A DNA stretch of 11,110 nt from an uncultured Chromatiaceae bacterium (GTDB taxonomy: Bacteria; Pseudomonadota; Gammaproteobacteria; Enterobacterales; Alteromonadaceae). The notes under the pieces are model-generated. The model searched no databases. It had not been told where the DNA came from and was given only the letters and a program-made list of their open reading frames with translations. The DNA lies in NCBI GenBank assembly GCA_946482615.1, contig CAMLSF010000120.1, positions 1-11,110 on the forward strand, written 5' to 3'. Each line of letters begins with the position of its first letter. Positions within the stretch are counted from its first letter, which is position 1. Positions 1 to 5,846 of the stretch are shown here, piece by piece. Position numbers and translations under genes: made by a program.

Positions 1-54
1 GAAGACTGGCAAGGGCAGCTGCATGTCGGCTCCTGGGACTGGCCGCAGTCTTAA
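1..54 (+). CDS. 3' end of an unidentified gene (partial)
   Basis: One frame is open from the window edge and ends in TAA at 52-54, encoding 17 residues (EDWQGQLHVGSWDWPQS). The tail is rich in Trp, Gln and Ser, and the stop lies directly before a strong inverted repeat, as expected at a gene end. Too little is present to assign a family. That it is coding at all is inference from the position and sensible codon use. Confidence 0.4.
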   Translation, partial: EDWQGQLHVGSWDWPQS

Positions 55-56
55 TA

Positions 57-98
57 GTCAGAGTAAAATTAAACTTTCCGGCTTAATTTTACTCTGAC
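57..98. repeat. Perfect 16-bp inverted repeat (hairpin; possible terminator or REP-like palindrome)
   Basis: GTCAGAGTAAAATTAA at 57-72 is the exact reverse complement of 83-98, around a 10-base loop. It starts three bases after the stop of the preceding partial gene. No T-run follows the right arm on the plus strand, so a classical intrinsic terminator is not clear-cut. From memory, arms with TCAGAGTAAAATT and ACTCTGACC recur in gammaproteobacterial genomes near REP-associated tyrosine transposases. That link is unverified, and no transposase is visible here. Confidence 0.6.
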
Positions 99-111
99 CC
101 GAATTAACTTT

Positions 112-120
112 TGTTACAAT
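112..120 (+). promoter_or_regulatory. Candidate extended -10 promoter for the hydrolase gene
   Basis: TGTTACAAT at 112-120 fits an extended -10 element (TGn followed by TACAAT). It lies about 60 bases upstream of the chosen start at 183. No good -35 hexamer is found at 16-18 bases, because the inverted repeat ending at 98 occupies that place. This is a motif match only. Confidence 0.3.
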
Positions 121-182
121 CCTAAGCACAAATTAACCCGCCAAAGCGTTACACTCAGACAGCGTCGTTCATGAGGTTGGTT

Positions 183-1193
183 ATGAAACTGTTTTGGTTC
201 CTGCTGCTGTTTTTTTATCAAAGCCAAAGCATGGCGCATAGCTGGCCTGGTTTTGCCAAACAACAGTCCTGCCCCGAGCTATACCCGGATTACCAACACC
301 TGGTCAGTGATATTCGTAAGCAAACCCCCTGGTACAGTCTGGATTATTGGTTGGCCTCCTGGTTATTACCAAAAGAACAGTTTGAAAACACCCAACAACT
401 CGACTGTGCTCAGTTGGAATACCAGTCTGACAGTTTTTTAGTGCAGGCCTGGGGCTTACAACCCAAAACAAACCCAGAGCAAAAGTGGCCTGTCATTATT
501 TACAACAGAGGCGGTAATTCGGCCCTGGGCCGGCTGGATTTTGTTTCAGTCTTACGCCAATTGAGTCCTTTAGCCCAGCAAGGTTTTATAGTGCTGGCCA
601 GCCAGTACAGAGGTTCAGTGCCACAAGATCAACAGAGGTATGGCAAGGATCAGTTTGGTGGTGCTGATGTTAATGACATTCACCGCTTGATTGAACTGGC
701 GAAAAAACTACCGGCGGCGGATGCGGATAATATCTTTTTATACGGCATCAGCAGAGGCGGTATTATGAGTTACCTGACGGCCCGCCAGCGTGATGATATC
801 CGGGCTATGGCTATTACCGGTGCCCCGACAGATTTGCTGACAGAACTGCCACGTTTGCCGGAAATGGAGCTTATTTTCCGCAGTCTGATCCCCAATTATG
901 ATCAGAACAAACAACAGGAGTTACAACAACGTTCTGTGCTGTACTGGACTGAGGAATTACCTGCCACTTTACCTTTGCTGCTGATGTATGGCGGCAAGGA
1001 TCAACGGGTTCATCCTGACAACTCCAGACGTTTAGCCGCTAAACTGACTGAACTGCAACGCCCGGTTAAACTGATTGAATTTGCCGAAGCGGATCACCTG
1101 TTAACAGACTACAAAGAACAGGAGCGTCAGGCCATGTTAGACTGGTTCCGTCAGCATCAACACAGCGGCGAAAAAGCGGTAACGGCACCTTAG
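183..1193 (+). CDS. Secreted alpha/beta-hydrolase, prolyl-oligopeptidase/dienelactone-hydrolase type
   Basis: The product is a 336-residue serine hydrolase, probably an esterase or peptidase acting outside the cytoplasm. An N-terminal signal peptide (MKLFWFLLLFFYQSQSMA) probably ends near residue 18. The nucleophile elbow GISRGG has its Ser at about 190, the Asp is in YGGKD at about 273, and the His is in EADH at about 305. That gives a full Ser-Asp-His triad in the usual order. YNRGG near 107-111 is the expected oxyanion-hole strand. I chose ATG 183 over the in-frame ATG 171 because GAGG lies about 7 bases before it and it places the signal peptide at the N-terminus. The gene stands alone and overlaps the convergent cyclase gene by 4 bases. 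The fold and catalytic type are well supported; the substrate is unknown. Confidence 0.85.
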   Translation: MKLFWFLLLFFYQSQSMAHSWPGFAKQQSCPELYPDYQHLVSDIRKQTPWYSLDYWLASWLLPKEQFENTQQLDCAQLEYQSDSFLVQAWGLQPKTNPEQKWPVIIYNRGGNSALGRLDFVSVLRQLSPLAQQGFIVLASQYRGSVPQDQQRYGKDQFGGADVNDIHRLIELAKKLPAADADNIFLYGISRGGIMSYLTARQRDDIRAMAITGAPTDLLTELPRLPEMELIFRSLIPNYDQNKQQELQQRSVLYWTEELPATLPLLLMYGGKDQRVHPDNSRRLAAKLTELQRPVKLIEFAEADHLLTDYKEQERQAMLDWFRQHQHSGEKAVTAP

Positions 1194-2200
1194 CCTGCCA
1201 GTTCTGCTCTGTCCCGCCCCAAAGCTTTTGCTTTATACAACGCCTGATCGGCGCGCTGCAACAGTTGCTCCAAATCACTTTCCGCCGTGCTTGCAATACC
1301 AATGCTTAAACTACTTTCTAAACCGCAAAGCTGCATTTGTAGCTTAAACTCTTGTTGCACCCGCGCTGCCAGATGCAGCAAACCTTCGGCTGTGGTATCT
1401 GTTGCAGCCAACACAAATTCATCCCCGCCTAAACGACAGGCAATATCATTTTGCCTTGCTACAGCTGCCAACACAAAACCCAATTGTTGTAAGGCTAAAT
1501 CACCGGTTTCATGACCATGCTGATCGTTCAGCTGTTTAAACTCGTCAATATCAATCATCATCAGGGCTAAAGGAATACCCTGAGTTGCTGACTGGAGCTG
1601 ATACTGCTCAAATTTGGCCTGAAAGGCTCTACGGTTATCCAGGCCGGTTAATTCATCGGTGTGGGCTAAGTTTTCCATTTGCTGCGCTTGTTGATACAGC
1701 TTATTTATAGTTTTTTCTGCTACTTTGACTTTCTTTTGTTGCAGCAGCATTTGTTGATCCAGTGCCATTTGATACGCAAGGGCATCGGCAATCAGTTTTA
1801 AACTGGTAAAGGTGTTTTCCGTGATCACCACAGCTTGTGCACTGGCTCCACATAAAGTCCCTATGGTTTTACCTTCGGATAAAACCGGCAAAGCAAAAAA
1901 GCTCTGCATACCTAAAGCTGCCCCGCCTGAATCAGGAAATAATGCTGGTACAGCAGCAGACTGCTGCAGTTTTGCGTCAAACAATAAACGACACATCGAA
2001 TCAGACCACTGCACCACTGCCCCCTCCTGCACAGGTACACTTAAGTGACCCTCAACCAGCACCACCTGCTGGGTCAGAGCCTTCCAGTCAATACGGGTTA
2101 AAAATGTGGTATCCAAGCCTGTTAAATGCTGAACTAATTGCAATAAAGGTCTGGCAGCATGCTCAAGAGCTACACTGGTATAACTTTGATGTTGTGACAT
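1190..2200 (-). CDS. GAF-GGDEF diguanylate cyclase
   Basis: This protein of about 336 residues should make cyclic di-GMP from two GTP and so favour sessile behaviour. The N-terminal part (about 15-145) resembles a GAF sensor domain, with FFALPVLSEGKTIGTLCGA as its central strand region. A Gln/Lys-rich stretch at about 145-177 looks like a coiled-coil dimerising linker. The C-terminal GGDEF domain begins at HTDELTGLDNRRAF. It has the active-site GGDEF at about 258-262 and an inhibitory-site RQND (RxxD) exactly five residues earlier, so it is probably active and product-inhibited. No transmembrane segment or EAL domain is seen, so it should be cytoplasmic. ATG 2200 is preferred to an in-frame start at 2305: the extra 35 residues do not look domain-like, and a weak GAG precedes 2200. 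The signal sensed by GAF cannot be read from the sequence. Confidence 0.9.
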   Translation of the reverse strand: MSQHQSYTSVALEHAARPLLQLVQHLTGLDTTFLTRIDWKALTQQVVLVEGHLSVPVQEGAVVQWSDSMCRLLFDAKLQQSAAVPALFPDSGGAALGMQSFFALPVLSEGKTIGTLCGASAQAVVITENTFTSLKLIADALAYQMALDQQMLLQQKKVKVAEKTINKLYQQAQQMENLAHTDELTGLDNRRAFQAKFEQYQLQSATQGIPLALMMIDIDEFKQLNDQHGHETGDLALQQLGFVLAAVARQNDIACRLGGDEFVLAATDTTAEGLLHLAARVQQEFKLQMQLCGLESSLSIGIASTAESDLEQLLQRADQALYKAKALGRDRAELAG

Positions 2201-2264
2201 AACTACTCTGGTCTGCTGCAGAATTAAACAACTCTTGTAGCATTCTTTCCCATTGAATGTGGAA

Positions 2265-2295
2265 TTTATACGCAGCTTTTGGCAGATAAGAGCAA
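2265..2295 (-). promoter_or_regulatory. Possible promoter of the diguanylate cyclase gene
   Basis: On the minus strand TATAAA (2270 to 2265) has TTGCTC (2295 to 2290) 19 bases upstream, a mediocre sigma-70-like pair with a long spacer. It is about 65 bases from the start at 2200, in the intergenic region shared with the divergent sigma-factor operon. Confidence 0.25.
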
Positions 2296-2321
2296 ATAAA
2301 GACAAATTGTTTTGTAAAAAG

Positions 2322-2348
2322 TGTCGAATTCATTCAAGCCAATTCGAC
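2322..2348 (+). promoter_or_regulatory. Candidate ECF42-type promoter (TGTCGA-N17-CGAC)
   Basis: TGTCGA at 2322-2327 is followed after 17 bases by CGAC at 2345-2348. As I recall, ECF42 sigma factors were reported to recognise TGTCGA at -35 and CG(A/T)C at -10. The predicted transcript would start near 2355, about 25 bases before the first ATG (2381) of the operon that ends with an ECF42-like sigma factor gene. The same bases form an inverted repeat, GTCGAATT (2323-2330) and AATTCGAC (2341-2348). The two TGTCGA sites I noticed elsewhere on the plus strand, at 3788 and 5784, lack a matching -10. The motif is seen directly; its use by this sigma factor is inference. Confidence 0.65.
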
Positions 2349-2380
2349 TACTGCATGAATCAACCAGGGGAGAACCTATT

Positions 2381-2809
2381 ATGACAGAGTCTATTCAACA
2401 CTTAGCTACACAATGGGCAGCAGCAATCGCCCGTCAGAATATGGAACAAATCATGGCTTTTTACGCCGATGAACTTATTGCCTACGATGCAGTGGCTCAA
2501 CTGCAGTTCAGCGGTAAAGCCGCCTATAAAGCACACTGGCAAAAATGCATGGAATTTTGCTCTGGCGGTCATTCGAAGTTTGAACTGCGTGATCTGAAAA
2601 TCCAGCAAAATGACCAGTTGGCATTCAGCCATGCCTTAGTCTATTGCGAAGGCAGCAATGAAAAAGGCGAAACACAAGGCTGCTGGATGCGTCTGACTCA
2701 AGGCTGGCAACAGCAACAGGGCCAATGGCGCATTATTCACGACCATTTTTCTGTTCCTTTTGATATGGTATCCGGAGCCGTCTTATTTGAACTGACGCCT
2801 GATGCTTAA
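2381..2809 (+). CDS. SnoaL/NTF2-like small protein (DUF4440/YybH-like)
   Basis: This 142-residue soluble protein looks like a single NTF2-fold (SnoaL-like, ketosteroid-isomerase-like) cone domain. An N-terminal helix (about 5-30) carries the usual WAAAIARQN..IMAFYADE pattern. Strands follow, and the family-typical ending WRIIHDHFSVPFDM is at about 116-129. Such domains bind small hydrophobic ligands or catalyse isomerisations and hydrolyses; the ligand here is unknown. ATG 2381 has AGGGGAG about 8 bases upstream, so the longer in-frame start at 2321 is rejected; that start would also sit on the candidate promoter. It is the first gene of the sigma-factor operon, with 22 bases to the next gene. 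Some ECF sigma groups carry a SnoaL domain fused to the sigma factor, whereas here a separate gene encodes it. Confidence 0.85.
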   Translation: MTESIQHLATQWAAAIARQNMEQIMAFYADELIAYDAVAQLQFSGKAAYKAHWQKCMEFCSGGHSKFELRDLKIQQNDQLAFSHALVYCEGSNEKGETQGCWMRLTQGWQQQQGQWRIIHDHFSVPFDMVSGAVLFELTPDA

Positions 2810-2831
2810 GGCCACGGACAGGAACTTTGCC

Positions 2832-3176
2832 ATGAAATATTTATGTTTAGTCTACAGCGACGAAAAACTGCTGCATTCGCTGCCAGACAGTCCTAAAGAC
2901 GAAGAGTGTTTTGCTTATGCTGAAGCAGTGCAACACAGTGGCCGTATGCTGGCCGCTGAAGCATTACAACCTGTAGAGACAGCGACCACAGTGCGGGTTC
3001 GTGCGGGGAAAACCTTGTTAACGGACGGTCCTTTTGCTGAAACCAAAGAACAGCTGGCTGGTTTTTATCTGGTCGAAGCCAAAGATTTAAATGAAGCTAT
3101 CCAACTGGCCAGCGGTATACCAGCAGCCAGGGTGGGTTCTGTTGAGGTTCGCCCAATACGACAACTGGAGATATAA
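2832..3176 (+). CDS. YCII-family (DGPF) protein, first copy
   Basis: The product is a 114-residue YCII-related protein with the signature TDGPFAETKEQLAGFY at about 64-79. The conserved N-terminal strand is MKYLCLVY and the C-terminal strand GSVEVRPI. YCII domains have a ferredoxin-like dimeric fold with a putative active-site His/Asp; their reaction in sigma-factor operons is not established. ATG 2832 is chosen because AGGAA lies about 7 bases before it. The alternative ATG at 2802 overlaps the previous gene and adds ten residues that do not fit the family. The stop is one base before the start of the second copy, so the two are almost certainly cotranscribed and translationally coupled. DGPF proteins are typical neighbours of ECF42 sigma factors. 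Confidence 0.92.
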   Translation: MKYLCLVYSDEKLLHSLPDSPKDEECFAYAEAVQHSGRMLAAEALQPVETATTVRVRAGKTLLTDGPFAETKEQLAGFYLVEAKDLNEAIQLASGIPAARVGSVEVRPIRQLEI

Positions 3177-3177
3177 G

Positions 3178-3585
3178 ATGCGCTTTATGTTACTGATGAT
3201 CCCTAAAGGTTATGAGAGTGCAGCACCTGGCGCTATGCCTGAAGCTGCAGCTGTGGACGCCATGATGGACTACAACAGAAAACTACAGGAAGCTGGTATT
3301 TTGCTGAGCTGCGAAGGCTTGCATCCACCGTCCATGGGGGCCCGCGTTAGCTTTAGTGCTGGCAAAGCTCTGGTCACAGACGGGCCTTTTACTGAAACCA
3401 AAGAAGTACTGGGCGGCTTCTGGATGATTAAAGTCAAGTCCAAAGCCGAAGCTGTGCATTGGGCCAGTTTATGCCCTGCCGGTGACAACGAAATAATTGA
3501 AGTGCGGCAAATACAGGAAATGGAAGATTTTCCTGAAGATATTCAACAGATTGCTGCCGATTTTGTCACTATGCAAAGCGTCTGA
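3178..3585 (+). CDS. YCII-family (DGPF) protein, second copy
   Basis: This 135-residue protein is a diverged paralogue of the one just upstream. Both share the frame G-K-x-L-x-TDGPFxETKExLxGF (here TDGPFTETKEVLGGFW at about 67-82), a later EA-x3-AS motif and a final EVR-x-I strand. This copy has a longer N-terminal segment (PKGYESAAPGAMPEAAAVDAMM) and a 20-residue acidic C-terminal tail, so it belongs to another subgroup rather than being a recent duplicate. ATG 3178 has GGAG 7 bases upstream; the open frame continuing back to 3091 is only overlap with the first copy. The stop (3583-3585) lies 12 bases before the sigma-factor start and in the same frame. The biochemical role is unknown; it is probably a cytoplasmic partner or output of the sigma-factor circuit. 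Confidence 0.92.
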   Translation: MRFMLLMIPKGYESAAPGAMPEAAAVDAMMDYNRKLQEAGILLSCEGLHPPSMGARVSFSAGKALVTDGPFTETKEVLGGFWMIKVKSKAEAVHWASLCPAGDNEIIEVRQIQEMEDFPEDIQQIAADFVTMQSV

Positions 3586-3597
3586 GTACCGTCACTT

Positions 3598-4863
3598 TTG
3601 ACCAGTCCAGTCACAGCCGAAACCATTTCGGCTTTATACCAACAAGAAAGCCGCAGGGTGCTGGCCACCCTGATCCGGCTTTTAGGTGATTTTGAACTGG
3701 CCGAAGAAGCGCTGCAGGAGGCTTTTACCTGTGCTTTGCAGCAGTGGCCTGTTGAGGGGCTGCCGGAACACCCCAGGGCCTGGTTGGTGTCGACGGGCCG
3801 TTTTAAAGCCATAGATAAAATCCGCCAACACAAAACCCAGCGTCAGTATCAGCAACAATGGCTGGCCGGACTGGACGATGAAGCCGAAGCCAGCAGTGAT
3901 GAAACACCAGACCAACTCTGGCAGGACGATGAGCTGCGTTTGATCTTCACCTGCTGCCATCCGGCTTTGTCCACCGAAGCCCAAATAGCCTTAACCTTAC
4001 GCGAAATTTGTGGTTTAACCACGGAGCAAATTGCCAAAGCTTTTCTTACCAGCCCTGTGACCATAGCCCAGCGTATAGTACGGGCGAAAAACAAAATCCG
4101 TGATGCAGCTATACCCTACGAAATACCAGCTGCAGAGCAATTACCAGCAAGACTGGATGCTGTGCTGAAGGTGATTTATCTGCTGTTTAATGAAGGTTAT
4201 AGCCAAAGTTCGGGCGATCAGCTGTTATCTGCAGAACTGTCAGCTCAGGCAATACGGCTTGGTTTTTTATTGATGCAACTGCAGCCGGAATCTGAAACTT
4301 TGGGTTTATTGGCTTTATTGTTACTGCAGGAATCAAGACGTTCTGCCCGGACAGATGCGCAGGGGGAACTGATTTTATTAGCGGATCAGAACAGAAGCTT
4401 ATGGGATAAAAGCCTGATCGAACAAGGGGTTCAACTGGTGGAACGCTCTTTGTCAGGCCGGCGTATTGGTCCTTATGGCCTGCAAGCCGCTATTGCGGCA
4501 CTTCACGCCGAAAGCCCTGATGCAGAAAGTACCGACTGGCCACAAATTGTGGCTTTATATGATGTGTTGTATCGCTTTGAAACCTCGCCTGTGGTGCTGC
4601 TAAATCGCGCTGTCGCTATCAGCATGGCACAAGGCGCGGCGGCCGCTCTTCCGTTGCTGCTGGCACTGCAGCAAAGTGGTGAACTGACACATTATCATCT
4701 GCTTGATGTTGCCTTAGCGGATACCCACCAAAAACTCGGCCTGGTGCAACAAGCCAGGCTTTATTACCAGCAGGCGCTGCGCAAAACCACACAACAGGCT
4801 GAACAAAGGTTTTTGCAAAAGCGTTTGGATAAATTGGGGTTATCCAGCCCATCAACTCTCTGA
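3598..4863 (+). CDS. ECF42-type RNA polymerase sigma factor with long C-terminal extension
   Basis: This 421-residue protein is about twice the length of a minimal ECF sigma factor. Region 2 spans about 10-80 (YQQESRRVLATLIRLLGDFELAEEALQEAF, then PRAWLVSTGRFKAIDKIR). Region 4 spans about 125-170 (LTLREICGLTTEQIAKAFL, then TIAQRIVRAKNKIR), giving promoter -10 and -35 recognition respectively. The hallmark FTCCHPAL (about 117-124) lies between them. The rest is the DUF6596/TPR-like extension, with NEGY (198-201), GPYGLQAAIAALHA (291-304) and PVVLLNRAVA (331-340). No transmembrane anti-sigma gene is adjacent, in line with the group's proposed control through the extension. No in-frame ATG lies near the N-terminus; the start is TTG 3598 with a weak GAG about 11 bases before it, so translation may depend on coupling to the gene upstream. 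The stop overlaps a convergent gene by 12 bases. Confidence 0.93.
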   Translation: MTSPVTAETISALYQQESRRVLATLIRLLGDFELAEEALQEAFTCALQQWPVEGLPEHPRAWLVSTGRFKAIDKIRQHKTQRQYQQQWLAGLDDEAEASSDETPDQLWQDDELRLIFTCCHPALSTEAQIALTLREICGLTTEQIAKAFLTSPVTIAQRIVRAKNKIRDAAIPYEIPAAEQLPARLDAVLKVIYLLFNEGYSQSSGDQLLSAELSAQAIRLGFLLMQLQPESETLGLLALLLLQESRRSARTDAQGELILLADQNRSLWDKSLIEQGVQLVERSLSGRRIGPYGLQAAIAALHAESPDAESTDWPQIVALYDVLYRFETSPVVLLNRAVAISMAQGAAAALPLLLALQQSGELTHYHLLDVALADTHQKLGLVQQARLYYQQALRKTTQQAEQRFLQKRLDKLGLSSPSTL

Positions 4864-5694
4864 CTGACAGCTAAAATCCTGAATATCAGTAAAACTCTTT
4901 GCGTTCTTAATGAGTTCTATAGTTTTGCTAGGTCTGGCCATTCCGGTGATAGCTCCAGCAGCTAAATCACTGGCACCTATTTCAATGACACCTTTTTTTA
5001 CGTTCACATTATTACATGATGGACCTGTCCTCCTGACATCTATGCCAGCCCTTATCAGACTAACGATGACAGCTTTATAATCATCAAGTTCTACACCAGA
5101 GCCAAACCATACCGCATTTGTTTTATCATCCTTCTGATTTTGTGTCGCAATTTTATTTTCAACAACAAATCCCAATTCAGATAAAGCAGACCTTAGTTCA
5201 GGAGAATCCATCTCTTTGTTGTAATACCATATTTTGACATCAGACCTTGTCGATATAGGCTTTTTTTCAATCAAAACAGTTCGGTATCTGTTCGCTTCGA
5301 TAATTTGACTTTCTTTTAATTCATGAATCGATAACAAATCAAGCGGCTTTCCTGCCCGTTCTTCACTCAGACCAAAGTCTTTTAGTATCTTAGGAAAAGA
5401 GAGAAACAAGTCTGTCAGATAAGCAGAATTCTTTAGAGCCACCAAAGTTGAAGTATCAGCCAGAGTCAACAGCTTGTTCATTCTTTCTTCTGCGAGCTTC
5501 GCATCACTATCTGACTTGATAGAATCAATGGCCTGAATACAACCAAGAGCTAATACAAGAAAAATGAAGACAGGAGCAATGTATTTAAAACGAGGACTTT
5601 CTTTGTCAACAAAAAGTCCCAGAACGGCCAGAACCGTACCTAAAAAGATGATGATGTATTTAACATAGTCAGGTAGATCCGGGTGTAACCACAT
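4852..5694 (-). CDS. Orphan two-helix membrane protein of unknown function
   Basis: I do not recognise this 280-residue protein. Two hydrophobic segments at about 11-29 and 37-56 form a membrane hairpin with a short charged loop (DKESPRFKY). A charged helix that could be coiled coil follows (about 60-80), then a helical linker. A probable alpha/beta domain spans about 150-270, with repeated strand-helix units (VKIWYYN, the helix near SPELRSALSELGF, TNAVWFGSG, then YKAVIVSLIRAGIDVRR). This part faintly recalls LytR C-terminal-like domains, a guess from pattern only. ATG 5694 is chosen because GGAG lies 9 bases upstream; an in-frame TTG at 5709 lacks a ribosome site. The gene is visibly A+T-rich: bases 5101-5160 hold 21 G/C, against 35 in 6421-6480 of gabD. 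That, and its orphan position, suggest acquisition by transfer. Confidence 0.75.
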   Translation of the reverse strand: MWLHPDLPDYVKYIIIFLGTVLAVLGLFVDKESPRFKYIAPVFIFLVLALGCIQAIDSIKSDSDAKLAEERMNKLLTLADTSTLVALKNSAYLTDLFLSFPKILKDFGLSEERAGKPLDLLSIHELKESQIIEANRYRTVLIEKKPISTRSDVKIWYYNKEMDSPELRSALSELGFVVENKIATQNQKDDKTNAVWFGSGVELDDYKAVIVSLIRAGIDVRRTGPSCNNVNVKKGVIEIGASDLAAGAITGMARPSKTIELIKNAKSFTDIQDFSCQSES

Positions 5695-5846
5695 GGTGAT
5701 AAGCTCCAAAAAGGGGACTTCTACTTTAGTATATATAAGTAAGGAAGCAACAACAGGAGTACCTAAAAAGAGGAAAAACTTACTGTCGATTATCTCAACT
5801 TATGCAGCTACACTGGCAACACGAGGCTAACTCTGGAGCTAAGCCC
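5695..5846. promoter_or_regulatory. Divergent A+T-rich intergenic region between the membrane-protein gene and gabD
   Basis: The spacer of about 150 bases must carry promoters for both divergent genes. The run around 5728-5740 (AGTATATATAAGT) offers -10-like boxes on both strands, for example TATACT on the minus strand at 5733-5728. No convincing -35 partner at 16-18 bases was found in either direction. TGTCGA occurs at 5784-5789 but lacks an ECF42-like -10 box at the right distance. No clear palindromic operator was seen. Confidence 0.3.

Noticed and set aside
171..182. Earlier ATG for the alpha/beta-hydrolase
   Set aside because: No ribosome site precedes it, while GAGG fits the ATG at 183 and the signal peptide begins cleanly there.
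2201..2305. N-terminal extension of the diguanylate cyclase
   Set aside because: The added 35 residues have no domain-like pattern, and the ATG at 2200 gives a compact GAF start.
3788..3793. TGTCGA inside the sigma-factor gene as an internal promoter
   Set aside because: It lies in the coding sequence for region 2, and no matching -10 box follows at the right distance.
5784..5789. TGTCGA upstream of gabD as a second ECF42 promoter
   Set aside because: At spacings of 16-18 bases the following bases are AGCT, GCTA or CTAC, not CG(A/T)C, so only half of the motif is present.
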